Below, piece by piece: positions 1 through 6,307 of a stretch of DNA of 8,255 nucleotides (its first letter is position 1; every line of letters starts with the position of its first letter). Below the pieces are notes generated by a model. The model was not told the DNA's origin. It saw only the letters and a list, made by a program, of their open reading frames with translations, and searched no databases. The translations under genes and the position numbers were made by a program. The stretch lies in NCBI GenBank assembly GCA_046313675.1, contig JBKBXU010000212.1, positions 1-8,255 of the forward strand, written 5' to 3'. This stretch comes from JBKBXU01 sp046313675 (GTDB taxonomy: Bacteria > Bacteroidota > Bacteroidia > Cytophagales > Cytophagaceae).

Positions 1-792
1 AAATACTTTTCTTGTCAGATTTTCAGGTACAGCAAATGAATATCCTGCAAAAGATCCGGTAGGACTAGCTATGGCAGCTATAATACCTACCAATAAACCG
101 TCTTTATTAACGAGTGCTCCACCACTGTTTCCCGGATTTGCTGCAGCATCAGTTTGAATAAACGATTCTATTCCCCTTTGTTCCTGCCCTTGTAATATAT
201 TTAGATTTCGTCCTTTAGCACTCACGATTCCTGCCGTAACGGTTGAAGTTAACTCAAAAGGATTTCCAATTGCTACCACCCATTGGCCAACTTCAAGCTC
301 TTCAGAGTTGCCAAACTCTACAATTGGCAGGTTCTTTTCTTCAATTTTAATTACCGCCAAATCGGTAGACGGGTCTGTTCCTACAACTGATGCTGTATAA
401 ACTCTTTTATCCTCCAAACTGACTTCAATTCTCTCTGCTTCCTGAATGATATGGTTACTTGTAATAATATATCCATCTTCTGTCAGAATTACCCCGGAAC
501 CGGCACCTTGCAACCTCATTTCACCCTTCTCCTGGTTTTGAGATTTGTCCTGTTGTGCATCACCCTCTTCAAAAAACTCCTCAAATGGCCCTAAATCTCT
601 CTGCTGTTGCTGAGTAGTAAATGTATTTATATGTACCACCGCGGGTGTGACTCTTTTAGCTGCTTCCACAAAATTTATTGGGCCTTGTCCTATGGAATTG
701 GTGTCTGCAATAGAACGGTCGATTTCAGAATTTGCGTTGCAGTTCTGAAATAAAAATAAGACTACTGCTAGTATATAATTTATGTTTTTCAT
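1..792 (-). CDS. HtrA/Deg-family serine endoprotease, N-terminal part (3' end beyond the window)
   Basis: This is a trypsin-like protease of the DegP/DegQ (S1C) family, known to degrade or refold misfolded envelope proteins. The 264 visible residues read without a stop from an ATG at 792 to the window edge. The catalytic triad is intact: His114 in TSNHII, Asp144 in DPSTDLAVIKI and Ser223 in NPGNSGGAL. The oxyanion-side GNPF (176-179) and the TVTAGIVSAKGR strand are also typical. The PDZ domains expected after residue ~290 lie outside the window. Residues 1-17 form a hydrophobic export signal ending at Cys18 (context FQNC), so the protein may be a lipoprotein, although Gln-Asn before the Cys is a poor lipobox. 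A polar, Gln/Glu-rich stretch (60-95) replaces the usual regulatory LA loop region. The gene is transcribed away from the small gene at 1024. Family assignment is very firm; choice between degP, degQ and degS subtype is not possible. Confidence 0.95.
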   Translation of the reverse strand, partial: MKNINYILAVVLFLFQNCNANSEIDRSIADTNSIGQGPINFVEAAKRVTPAVVHINTFTTQQQQRDLGPFEEFFEEGDAQQDKSQNQEKGEMRLQGAGSGVILTEDGYIITSNHIIQEAERIEVSLEDKRVYTASVVGTDPSTDLAVIKIEEKNLPIVEFGNSEELEVGQWVVAIGNPFELTSTVTAGIVSAKGRNLNILQGQEQRGIESFIQTDAAANPGNSGGALVNKDGLLVGIIAAIASPTGSFAGYSFAVPENLTRKVF

Positions 793-910
793 GTTTTTAA
801 GTCTGTTTTATTTAACTAACCTTCTCCGGTAATAAGTTGTTTTTACACCCTTTTGGTTGAAGTGATTTGAAAATAGTTCGTGCTTTTTGTAACCCTAAGT
901 ATTTTATTCT

Positions 911-947
911 CGTATATACGTGTCGCAGGTTATAGTACCTGTGACAC
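911..947. promoter_or_regulatory. Abutting palindrome and hairpin in the divergent intergenic region
   Basis: CGTATATACG at 911-920 is a perfect 10-bp palindrome. Sharing its last G, an 11-bp inverted repeat follows: 920-930 pairs with 937-947 around a 6-base loop, with one G-T position (925/942). The region lies between two divergent genes, so an ordinary end-of-gene terminator is not expected on either strand. The tract after 947 (TATTTATT) is only mildly T-rich. The dyads could be an operator for a regulator of the protease gene or the gene at 1024, or a structured 5' leader. The dyad symmetry is seen directly; its function is inference. The rest of 793-1023 shows no other gene or clear signal apart from the -7-like box near 1008. 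Confidence 0.4.
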
Positions 948-1007
948 TATTTATTAAGGGTGTAATAATTTTAGCTAATTTAAAGTTTATTATATCTTTA
1001 TTTTTGC

Positions 1008-1015
1008 TAGTTTTG
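1008..1015 (+). promoter_or_regulatory. Bacteroidota-type -7 promoter box candidate
   Basis: TAGTTTTG matches the TAnnTTTG -7 consensus known for the primary sigma factor of Bacteroidota. No convincing TTTG-like -33 element is seen at the expected distance upstream; the stretch near 981-990 is AT-rich but reads AAAGTTTAT. If this box is used, transcription would begin near 1021-1024, which leaves almost no leader before the ATG at 1024 and only about a dozen bases before the more likely ATG at 1036. Short AT-rich matches occur by chance in such DNA, so this is tentative. Confidence 0.3.
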
Positions 1016-1023
1016 TCTAAACA

Positions 1024-1422
1024 ATGATAATGGTTATGAAATATAAATCGATAGCAAATTTACTTATTGGTGTTTCAATAGTATTTTCTTTGGTTCTCTT
1101 TATTGACCAATTAGGCATGAGCAATGCCAAAGAGCGAAATGACCTTTCACATTCTTCTGTAGTACAAGTAAATGGTAAGTGGGTTTATATGAAAGACAAG
1201 CCTTGGTTTAATGATTATGTTATAGGCATTATTGACAAAAAGAATCTTCCTAACGGTGGGGTTATACAAGCAGGTAAAATTGAAGGAAATGCTTATAAAA
1301 GTCATTTGGAGGATGTTTTAGAGTTTGCTTATACACATTACAATAAGGAAGATTTTAATGCTATAGTGTTAGACGAAGAACTTTCGGTATGTAAGGTTAT
1401 GAATTTTACGAATAAAGATTAA
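1024..1422 (+). CDS. Small membrane-anchored or secreted protein of unknown function
   Basis: I do not recognise this 132-residue protein. It begins with three in-frame ATGs (1024, 1030, 1036). The third gives the most natural signal sequence: Met-Lys-Tyr-Lys, then a hydrophobic run ANLLIGVSIVFSLVLFI (residues 11-27 of the long form). It is therefore probably exported and perhaps anchored by an uncleaved N-terminal helix. The remaining ~100 residues are soluble and mixed in charge, with a VNGKWVYMKDKPWF segment (49-62) and an acidic C-terminal part with a single Cys123 (VCKVMNF). No repeat, metal motif or catalytic signature is evident. No Shine-Dalgarno site precedes any of the starts, which is usual in Bacteroidota. 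A strong hairpin terminator follows 25 bases after the stop, so it looks monocistronic. The signal sequence, plausible composition and dedicated terminator argue that the gene is real. Confidence 0.7.
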   Translation: MIMVMKYKSIANLLIGVSIVFSLVLFIDQLGMSNAKERNDLSHSSVVQVNGKWVYMKDKPWFNDYVIGIIDKKNLPNGGVIQAGKIEGNAYKSHLEDVLEFAYTHYNKEDFNAIVLDEELSVCKVMNFTNKD

Positions 1423-1447
1423 TTTTCATATAGTTTAGTAGATTGTT

Positions 1448-1488
1448 GATGCCATATTCAAGAAATTGAATATGGCATCTTCTTTTTA
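1448..1488 (+). terminator. Rho-independent terminator of the gene at 1024-1422
   Basis: A perfect 14-bp stem (1448-1461 with 1466-1479) is closed by a GAAA tetraloop (1462-1465, GNRA class) and followed by TTCTTTTTA. This is the strongest terminator in the window. It separates the small unknown gene from the GldN-like gene starting at 1542, so the latter needs its own promoter in the ~55 bases after 1488. Confidence 0.9.
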
Positions 1489-1541
1489 TATTATACCTAA
1501 AGGGTTTCTCGTTTATACGGTTAAGATCAAACTTTACAGCC

Positions 1542-2396
1542 ATGAGAAATCTTTTGATGATCCTTACTCTTTCTTTGTTTTCTTTTAACATTGTATTGGG
1601 GAATTCTGAGCCTTATCCAAAAAGATACATAAGGGATTGCGATGTTTTATTTAAAAAACATATTGTCAGGAGTATCAACCTTAATAAATTTAACAATGAG
1701 GAGGTATTTGGTAGGGGGAATCCTTTAGTGTCAGTTCTATTTGATGCAGTTACAAGAGGTGAATTGATACCTTATAAGAATGGCCATCTGAAAGAGGAAA
1801 TGTCTTCCGTAGAATTTTGGGAAAAATTGAAAGTTCCGGTAGAAAATATGTCAGGTGTTAATTACGATTGGAATTCAGGTTGGCTTACAGAAGAAGATAA
1901 AGAGTGGGCAAAGGGATGGGAAAAAGAGTGGGGGAAACAGGAACAAATGGCCGTGGAGGAAGATTTCGTATATGAGGATCAATTCATTGAAGCTTCGCAA
2001 ATCTTTCGCATTGAGTTTGGTGAGGATTTAATTGTCGATAAAGTGAGGGGTGATATCTATTTTGATCCCAAATACATTACCATCTTTATTCCTGCAGAAA
2101 TCAATCCAAGAGGGATTCACGAACCCATTGCAAGTTTTAGCTTCTATGATTGTGCCAGAATTTTCAGAAATGATGAAAGGGCTTATTCTGATAATCCTTT
2201 AATGAACGGGAGGGATATTAACTTTACGGATGTTTTTCTTCTAAAACTTTATACTTCCTACATTGTCAAATTGGGTCGTATTGATGATTTGTATTTTGAT
2301 CAGATGTACTCCCGGCCAATTGATGCATTTATGGCCTCTAAAAAAGCAGAAACTAAGGTTCTTGAATACCTGCACAAATTGTTTAATCCTCTGTAA
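1542..2396 (+). CDS. Secreted GldN/PorN-family protein, stand-alone and divergent
   Basis: This 284-residue protein has a clear signal peptide (MRNLLMILTLSLFSFNIVLG, 1-20). It shows the layout of GldN/PorN, the periplasmic type IX secretion and gliding protein that works with GldK. A DCDVLFKKHIVRSINLNKF segment (32-50) resembles the D-x-x-W-x-K-x-V-W-x-x-I-D-L-x-x-K opening of the family. A PLVSVLFDAVTRGELIPY stretch (61-78) matches its SLxDVLxxGIxxGxIxxY. IFRIEFGEDLIVDKVRGDIY (154-173) matches the Y-x-I-K-E-x-W-x-F-D-K-x-x-x region. ASFSFYDCARIF (197-208) and INFTDVFLLKLYTSYIVKLGRI (226-247) match the WxxYPxCR and F-D-D-I-F-x-x-R-x-F-S-S-x-I-x-K blocks. Several family aromatic and basic positions are changed, so it is a distant paralogue. 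A Trp/Glu/Lys-rich insert lies at 110-135. No gldK, gldL or gldM is adjacent. A role in secretion is inferred from family only. Confidence 0.75.
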   Translation: MRNLLMILTLSLFSFNIVLGNSEPYPKRYIRDCDVLFKKHIVRSINLNKFNNEEVFGRGNPLVSVLFDAVTRGELIPYKNGHLKEEMSSVEFWEKLKVPVENMSGVNYDWNSGWLTEEDKEWAKGWEKEWGKQEQMAVEEDFVYEDQFIEASQIFRIEFGEDLIVDKVRGDIYFDPKYITIFIPAEINPRGIHEPIASFSFYDCARIFRNDERAYSDNPLMNGRDINFTDVFLLKLYTSYIVKLGRIDDLYFDQMYSRPIDAFMASKKAETKVLEYLHKLFNPL

Positions 2397-2416
2397 ATCG
2401 CTGAATGATCGTAAAT

Positions 2417-2458
2417 ATTATGCTGGCAAACTATATTTACCGGCATAATGTTTATTTA
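2417..2458 (+). terminator. Probable terminator after the GldN-like gene
   Basis: A 10-bp inverted repeat (2417-2426 with 2440-2449, one T-G wobble) can extend past one mismatch by three A-T pairs to leave a 5-base loop. It is followed by GTTTATTTA. The stem is AT-rich and the T tract is broken, so termination may be partial. It is correctly placed 20 bases after the stop at 2396. Confidence 0.6.
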
Positions 2459-2478
2459 CTAAGGTAGAGATTAATCAA

Positions 2479-2485
2479 AAGGAGG
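2479..2485 (+). promoter_or_regulatory. Consensus Shine-Dalgarno site of doxX-like gene
   Basis: AAGGAGG lies six bases before the ATG at 2492. It is a near-perfect anti-16S match and fixes this start. None of the other starts in the window has such a site, and Bacteroidota generally rely little on Shine-Dalgarno pairing, so the site stands out. Confidence 0.75.
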
Positions 2486-2491
2486 TATTAG

Positions 2492-2947
2492 ATGGATTTT
2501 GTAAGAAGAGGTGATCGTTATGCGGAAGAGCATCCTTTGGTAATATTTGCGGTGTTAAGGGTTTTGTTGGGTTTAGTATTATTGGTAAAAGGTATTTATT
2601 TTATTCAAAATACCGAAGCAGTAATTGCTTCATTGCATGAAAGTCGGTTTGTTTGGGCTGCAGGAGCTCTGACACATTACATAGCACTGGTTCATATAGC
2701 CGGTGGTATTATGATTGCCATTGGGTTTATTACCAGAATAGCTGTTCTTTTTAATTTGCCTATTATATTGGGCGCAATATTTGTAAACTTTGGACCATTA
2801 GGCGTTGTATCCGAATGGTTTCTGGCTATAATTGTTTTGGTAGGATTAGCATTCTTTCTGTTTTATGGCTCAGGAGTATTTTCTTTCAGAACAAAAATTG
2901 AGAAAGAACGTGCCTATAACGAAAGGTATTACAATAGCCGATATTAA
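2492..2947 (+). CDS. DoxX-family integral membrane protein
   Basis: This 151-residue protein belongs to the DoxX/DoxD-like superfamily of small four-helix membrane proteins. Some members are subunits of quinone oxidoreductases or take part in redox and thiol stress responses; most are uncharacterised. Four hydrophobic segments are visible: 16-38 (with the family's RVLLGLVLLVKG), 55-80 (LTHYIALVHIAGGIMIAIGF, including the conserved His-x-x-Gly-Gly), 82-104 and 107-130. It ends in a short, charged, Tyr-rich cytoplasmic tail (KIEKERAYNERYYNSRY, 135-151). The length is normal for the family. The start is set by the strong Shine-Dalgarno site. It is flanked by hairpins on both sides and so is probably transcribed alone. 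It converges with the K+ transport operon. Family assignment is good; the substrate or partner is unknown. Confidence 0.85.
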   Translation: MDFVRRGDRYAEEHPLVIFAVLRVLLGLVLLVKGIYFIQNTEAVIASLHESRFVWAAGALTHYIALVHIAGGIMIAIGFITRIAVLFNLPIILGAIFVNFGPLGVVSEWFLAIIVLVGLAFFLFYGSGVFSFRTKIEKERAYNERYYNSRY

Positions 2948-2952
2948 TTTTA

Positions 2953-2989
2953 AAGGCTTTATCTTAGGGTAAAGCCTTGTTTATTTTTA
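2953..2989. terminator. Terminator between convergent doxX-like and ktrA-like genes
   Basis: A 9-bp perfect stem (2953-2961 with 2970-2978) extends by a T-G and a C-G pair to a 4-base loop. On the plus strand it is followed by GTTTATTTTTA, a good terminator tail for the doxX-like gene. On the minus strand the tail is TAAAATTAA, weaker but possible, and the stem lies just past the ktrA-like stop at 2987, so it may serve both directions. Confidence 0.8.
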
Positions 2990-3661
2990 AAAATGCAATA
3001 GCTTTTCCAGGTCTGAAAGCCTGCCGAATAATACCAGAATGTCATTTTCAATCATTTTAACATCCGGGCCGACTACACCTAGCACCTTGCCTTTTTTATG
3101 ATCTTTGTTGGTAGGGTCTGAGATTCGTATGATGGTAAGTATGTTAATGTTGTAACGGCTTCTAAAGTCTGATTCTGCTATGGTTTTGCCCACATACCTG
3201 TGTGGTATTTTTGCCTCAAGGATATTATATTCGTCGGTGATATAAAATGAATCAATTACACCTTTCATCTCCAGCCGTTTTGCCAATCTTTCGGCTGATT
3301 CTTCTTCAGGGCTTATGATTTCGTCTACTCCTATAGCTTCTACCACGGTATGGTGAAGGGGGTTGATGGAACGGCTTATAAGTTTTTTTACTTTTAACTG
3401 TTTCAGGGTGGCCGTGGCCATTAGGGATGAACCAACGTCCTCTCCAATTCCTACGATCACCACATCGGTATCTTTTAAAGGCAGGGTGCTTATGGCATGC
3501 ATATCGGTGCAATCAAGGCATACCGCATGGGTTATCTTGTCTTTCATGGAATCTACCTTTTGCATATTATTATCCACTCCGATGACTTCGTGTCCCATTT
3601 GGGTGAGGGTGGTGGCAAGAGAAGAGCCGAAATTTCCTAAACCAATTACGATGTATTTCAT
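2987..3661 (-). CDS. ktrA: KtrA/TrkA-type RCK regulatory subunit of K+ uptake system
   Basis: This is the cytoplasmic nucleotide-binding subunit that gates a KtrB/TrkH channel. The 224 residues form one RCK_N plus one RCK_C domain, the normal KtrA length (E. coli TrkA is about twice as long). The Rossmann start MKYIVIGLGNFGSSLA carries Gly7-x-Gly9-x-x-Gly12, with Asp30 at the end of strand 2 for the adenosine ribose and DCTD (50-53) after strand 3. The family-typical ISPEEESAERLAKRL (116-130) leads into the RCK_C domain (~138-224), which begins around DSFYITDEYNILEAKIP. The start ATG lies 4 bases after the stop of the channel gene, so the two are cotranscribed and probably translated together. 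The order channel-then-RCK on one operon supports a Ktr-type complex. Whether ATP/ADP or NAD(H) is the ligand cannot be told here. Confidence 0.93.
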   Translation of the reverse strand: MKYIVIGLGNFGSSLATTLTQMGHEVIGVDNNMQKVDSMKDKITHAVCLDCTDMHAISTLPLKDTDVVIVGIGEDVGSSLMATATLKQLKVKKLISRSINPLHHTVVEAIGVDEIISPEEESAERLAKRLEMKGVIDSFYITDEYNILEAKIPHRYVGKTIAESDFRSRYNINILTIIRISDPTNKDHKKGKVLGVVGPDVKMIENDILVLFGRLSDLEKLLHF

Positions 3662-3665
3662 ATGA

Positions 3666-5483
3666 TTAATTTATAAAAATGCTTTCTTTTGGATATTTGT
3701 ATCGAAGGCTTTGTACTTTTGTGACAAAGCCTATTATAACGGTAAGCATGCCAATTCTTCCAAGGAACATGGTAGCTGTGATAATTAATTTACTGTAAGA
3801 GCTGAGGTCTGGTGTGATGCCTAAGCTGAGTCCTGTAGTGGTGTAAGCAGAGAAACATTCAAATGTTACTGTAATCAAAGATTTTTCTTTATCGAAGATA
3901 GTTACCAGCAAAATGGCTGAACCAATAACAAGAAAAGATAGAATTATAACAGCTAAAGCCCTTTTTACAGATTCTTCTGATATTTCTCTTTTATAAATCT
4001 CAAGACGGTCTCTGCCTTTGGCTATGCCAATAGTAGTTAAAATAGCTACGGCAAAGGAGGTTGTCTTGATGCCACCACCTGTAGACCCCGGTGAAGCTCC
4101 AACCCACATCAAAAACAAATAAATTAACACAGTGGCAGGCATGAGGGTGCCCATATTAACGGTATTATAGCCTCCCGATCGTGGAGTTACAGAGCCAAAA
4201 AAGGAGGTTACTATTTTTCCATACCAGGAATGTTCAAGGAGCGAATTATTGTATTCCGCTAGGAAAAACAAGAATGTGCCTGCGACTAATAAAATTGCGG
4301 TCATCATTATTGCTAATTTGGTATTGATGTTTATAATCCGGGGAGAGTGCTTATACGTTTCATTATAAATGACTTGCCGCCACTTGTTTTTCAAATAATG
4401 TTTCGAATATTTATAAAAGTTGAAAACTATTGGAAAACCTAAGCCTCCAAAAATAATTGTAAAGGCAACAATTAAATGTAATGTGTAATTAAATCGCAGG
4501 CCTGCTTCGTATAAGCCATCAGGAAGGGTTGAAAATCCTGAATTGCAAAAGCCGGCTACGGCATGGAATATTGAAAAAAACACATGGTCTCCATGATTTT
4601 GAAAAGAAGCTACATCGGTAGATAAATAGATAAATGTAGCTGCAATAGCTTCAATTCCAAGGGTAATTGTTATGACCTTTAGGATACTTTTAAATACATG
4701 CCCCATTTTATCTTCATTCATAAAGTTTTGAAGGAAGAGTTCATTTTGAAAAGAAAAACCACCATGAAAGAGGAAGCCGAAGAAGCTTGTAAAAGTCATG
4801 ATTCCAAGACCTCCTAACTGAAATAGAAAAAGGATAATTACCTGACCCAGAAACGTAAAGTCATTTGCGGTATTTAGAACCACTAAACCTGTTACGCATA
4901 CAGCACTGGTGGATGTAAATAAGGCATCTATAAGTGAAATGCCATTTGTAGTGGCATTGGGAAGCATAAGCAATCCCGCTCCTAAGAGAATAATCAGCCC
5001 AAAACTATAAATGAATAAACGTGCAGGGTTCAAGTTTAAGGCATATACATTTAGGGATTTTCTGGAAATTTCAATTATAAATATCAGAGCGATGGTAATG
5101 TAAACAATGATATTACTTCCTAAGTAGCCCCCCCAGGGGATAAAGGGAACTGCCCAGACAGGAAAATGCCGTATGACAATAACGATAAGGATAAACAGTA
5201 ATAACAGGTATTCTGAAAAAATCTTCCTTTTGGAAATTGTTTGAAAAATTTCCAATATGCTTCTGACGAAAAGGCACAAGAATAAAATTACCAGGGAAAT
5301 GTCAATTAGTAGGAGTAGTTTTTGGTTATGAGATTCTGCTTTTTCAAATCCAAATTTGTAAATAATCAAAAGGATATTACTTATTCCAATGTATATGATG
5401 GCTCTGTTCAATGCCTTCACTAGCACATCTCTGGTATCTTCAATTAAATTTCTGAGCTTTATTAACCTTGAATTAATACTCAT
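3666..5483 (-). CDS. ktrB: KtrB/TrkH-family K+ channel-transporter with an N-terminal membrane extension
   Basis: This is the K+-translocating membrane subunit partnering the RCK protein encoded downstream. The four pore repeats show filter segments with conserved glycines: VCVTGL (195-200, Gly199), AGFCNSGF (310-317, Gly316), VTPRSGGYNT (432-441, Gly437) and SAYTTTGLS (545-553, Gly551). The intramembrane gating loop GASPGSTGGGIKTTS (462-476) follows the third repeat. Arg576 in FLGRIGMLTV (573-582) is the conserved charge of the last M2 helix. At 605 residues it is about 150 longer than typical KtrB (~450). The extra N-terminus has about four hydrophobic segments, near 28-46, 55-80, 92-115 and 122-139, before the channel core begins near 152 (NPARLFIYSF). 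The start ATG at 5483 overlaps the stop of a three-codon ORF. It is first gene of the ktrB-ktrA operon and diverges from the PAP2 operon. Confidence 0.93.
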   Translation of the reverse strand: MSINSRLIKLRNLIEDTRDVLVKALNRAIIYIGISNILLIIYKFGFEKAESHNQKLLLLIDISLVILFLCLFVRSILEIFQTISKRKIFSEYLLLLFILIVIVIRHFPVWAVPFIPWGGYLGSNIIVYITIALIFIIEISRKSLNVYALNLNPARLFIYSFGLIILLGAGLLMLPNATTNGISLIDALFTSTSAVCVTGLVVLNTANDFTFLGQVIILFLFQLGGLGIMTFTSFFGFLFHGGFSFQNELFLQNFMNEDKMGHVFKSILKVITITLGIEAIAATFIYLSTDVASFQNHGDHVFFSIFHAVAGFCNSGFSTLPDGLYEAGLRFNYTLHLIVAFTIIFGGLGFPIVFNFYKYSKHYLKNKWRQVIYNETYKHSPRIININTKLAIMMTAILLVAGTFLFFLAEYNNSLLEHSWYGKIVTSFFGSVTPRSGGYNTVNMGTLMPATVLIYLFLMWVGASPGSTGGGIKTTSFAVAILTTIGIAKGRDRLEIYKREISEESVKRALAVIILSFLVIGSAILLVTIFDKEKSLITVTFECFSAYTTTGLSLGITPDLSSYSKLIITATMFLGRIGMLTVIIGFVTKVQSLRYKYPKESIFIN

Positions 5484-5524
5484 TTAGTCATTTTTTTTGC
5501 AATATAAACAGTATCAGTCTATAT

Positions 5525-5559
5525 TTTACAGATAGCCCGTAGAAACCACATTCTGTAAA
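5525..5559. repeat. 8-bp inverted repeat in the ktrB/PAP2 divergent promoter region
   Basis: TTTACAGA at 5525-5532 is repeated in inverted form as TCTGTAAA at 5552-5559, with a 19-base spacer. It sits in the 112-base gap between two divergent operons, where regulators often bind. A perfect 8-bp dyad in AT-rich DNA can arise by chance, and no clear -33/-7 pair is visible on either strand. Confidence 0.35.
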
Positions 5560-5595
5560 GAACTTGAGACTGCTTACGCTTGTTAAATAGTAAGA

Positions 5596-6306
5596 ATGCG
5601 AAGAATTAAATTAATATACAAAAAAGTAGCTGCCATAATTGCTTTATTTTCCTTCGAGATAATAATGGTAAATATTATTTTTATCAGTTCACTTTTTATT
5701 TTTTTGTTTGCGTGGAATGAAGTGATCTATCAACAGGATTTTGATTTTGATGAACAGGTGTTTATATGGATAAGCGGCTGGGCTGATGCCGGATATGATC
5801 AATTTTTTATTTTCATAACCCACCTGGGCAATAGAGAGTTTGTTATTGCTTTTAATGTTCTGCTTATTTTATATTTTCTTTTTGTTCGGCGGCATCCATG
5901 GTATAGTCTTAAAATACCCGTGGTAGCTATTGGAACAATAAGCCTGAACCTTATCCTAAAATTCATTTTTGACAGACCAAGGCCCATAGCTCCTATGATT
6001 GAAGCATTTGGCTTAAGCTTTCCCAGTGGACATGCCATGATGTCTTTTTCCTTTTATGGTTTATTGATTTATCTTGCATGGATAAATATTTCCAATGTAT
6101 ATTTGAAATATTCGGTATGTATTTTGCTGTTTATATTAATACACCTGATCGCATTTAGCAGGGTATACCTTAGGGTGCATTTTGCTACAGATGTTTTGGC
6201 AGGACTTGCACTTGGTGCAGCCTGGTTAATTCTATCTATATTCTTTTTAAGAAAAATAGAAAAATATACACGAAAAGAAATTGATCCTGTAATTGAAACA
6301 CAATAA
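5596..6306 (+). CDS. PAP2-family membrane phosphatase (PgpB-like)
   Basis: This 236-residue integral membrane protein hydrolyses a lipid phosphate or pyrophosphate at the outer face of the inner membrane. In the family the usual substrates are undecaprenyl pyrophosphate, phosphatidylglycerol phosphate and phosphatidic acid. All three PAP2 motifs are intact: K122-x6-R129-P130 (KFIFDRPRP), P143-S-G-H146 (nucleophile-assisting acid His146), and S188-R-x5-H195-x3-D199 (SRVYLRVHFATD, nucleophile His195). About six membrane helices are visible, near 11-40, 68-97, 105-122, 148-163, 172-187 and 198-218; a polar periplasmic loop (41-67) follows the first. It begins a three-gene operon: the thioredoxin gene starts one base after its stop. 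No Shine-Dalgarno site precedes the ATG. Activity type is firm; the substrate is not determined. Confidence 0.92.
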   Translation: MRRIKLIYKKVAAIIALFSFEIIMVNIIFISSLFIFLFAWNEVIYQQDFDFDEQVFIWISGWADAGYDQFFIFITHLGNREFVIAFNVLLILYFLFVRRHPWYSLKIPVVAIGTISLNLILKFIFDRPRPIAPMIEAFGLSFPSGHAMMSFSFYGLLIYLAWINISNVYLKYSVCILLFILIHLIAFSRVYLRVHFATDVLAGLALGAAWLILSIFFLRKIEKYTRKEIDPVIETQ

Positions 6307-6307
6307 A

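Noticed and set aside
844..964. 9-bp inverted repeat TACACCCTT (844-852) and AAGGGTGTA (956-964)
   Set aside because: The arms are more than 100 bases apart with no supporting structure; a chance match in a short AT-rich region is as likely as a functional pair.
1406..1591. Minus-strand open frame of 61 codons
   Set aside because: It overlaps the terminator hairpin at 1448-1488 and the start of the GldN-like gene, has no family resemblance and no start signal.
2263..2448. Plus-strand open frame of 61 codons in another phase
   Set aside because: It lies mostly inside the 3' end of the GldN-like gene and runs through its terminator; composition looks like an out-of-frame reading.
3363..3665. 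Plus-strand open frame of 100 codons opposite ktrA
   Set aside because: It is fully antisense to a strongly supported RCK protein and shows no domain or start signal. The minus-strand frame at 3306-3512 is rejected for the same reason.
5799..6038. Minus-strand open frame opposite the PAP2 gene
   Set aside because: It is antisense to the PAP2 catalytic region; no independent evidence. The frame at 6490-6807 opposite the thioredoxin is likewise a shadow.
6293..6307. TTG start for the thioredoxin-like gene
   Set aside because: It would add five residues overlapping the PAP2 coding end; the ATG at 6308 gives a normal Lys-rich signal anchor and fits the operon spacing.
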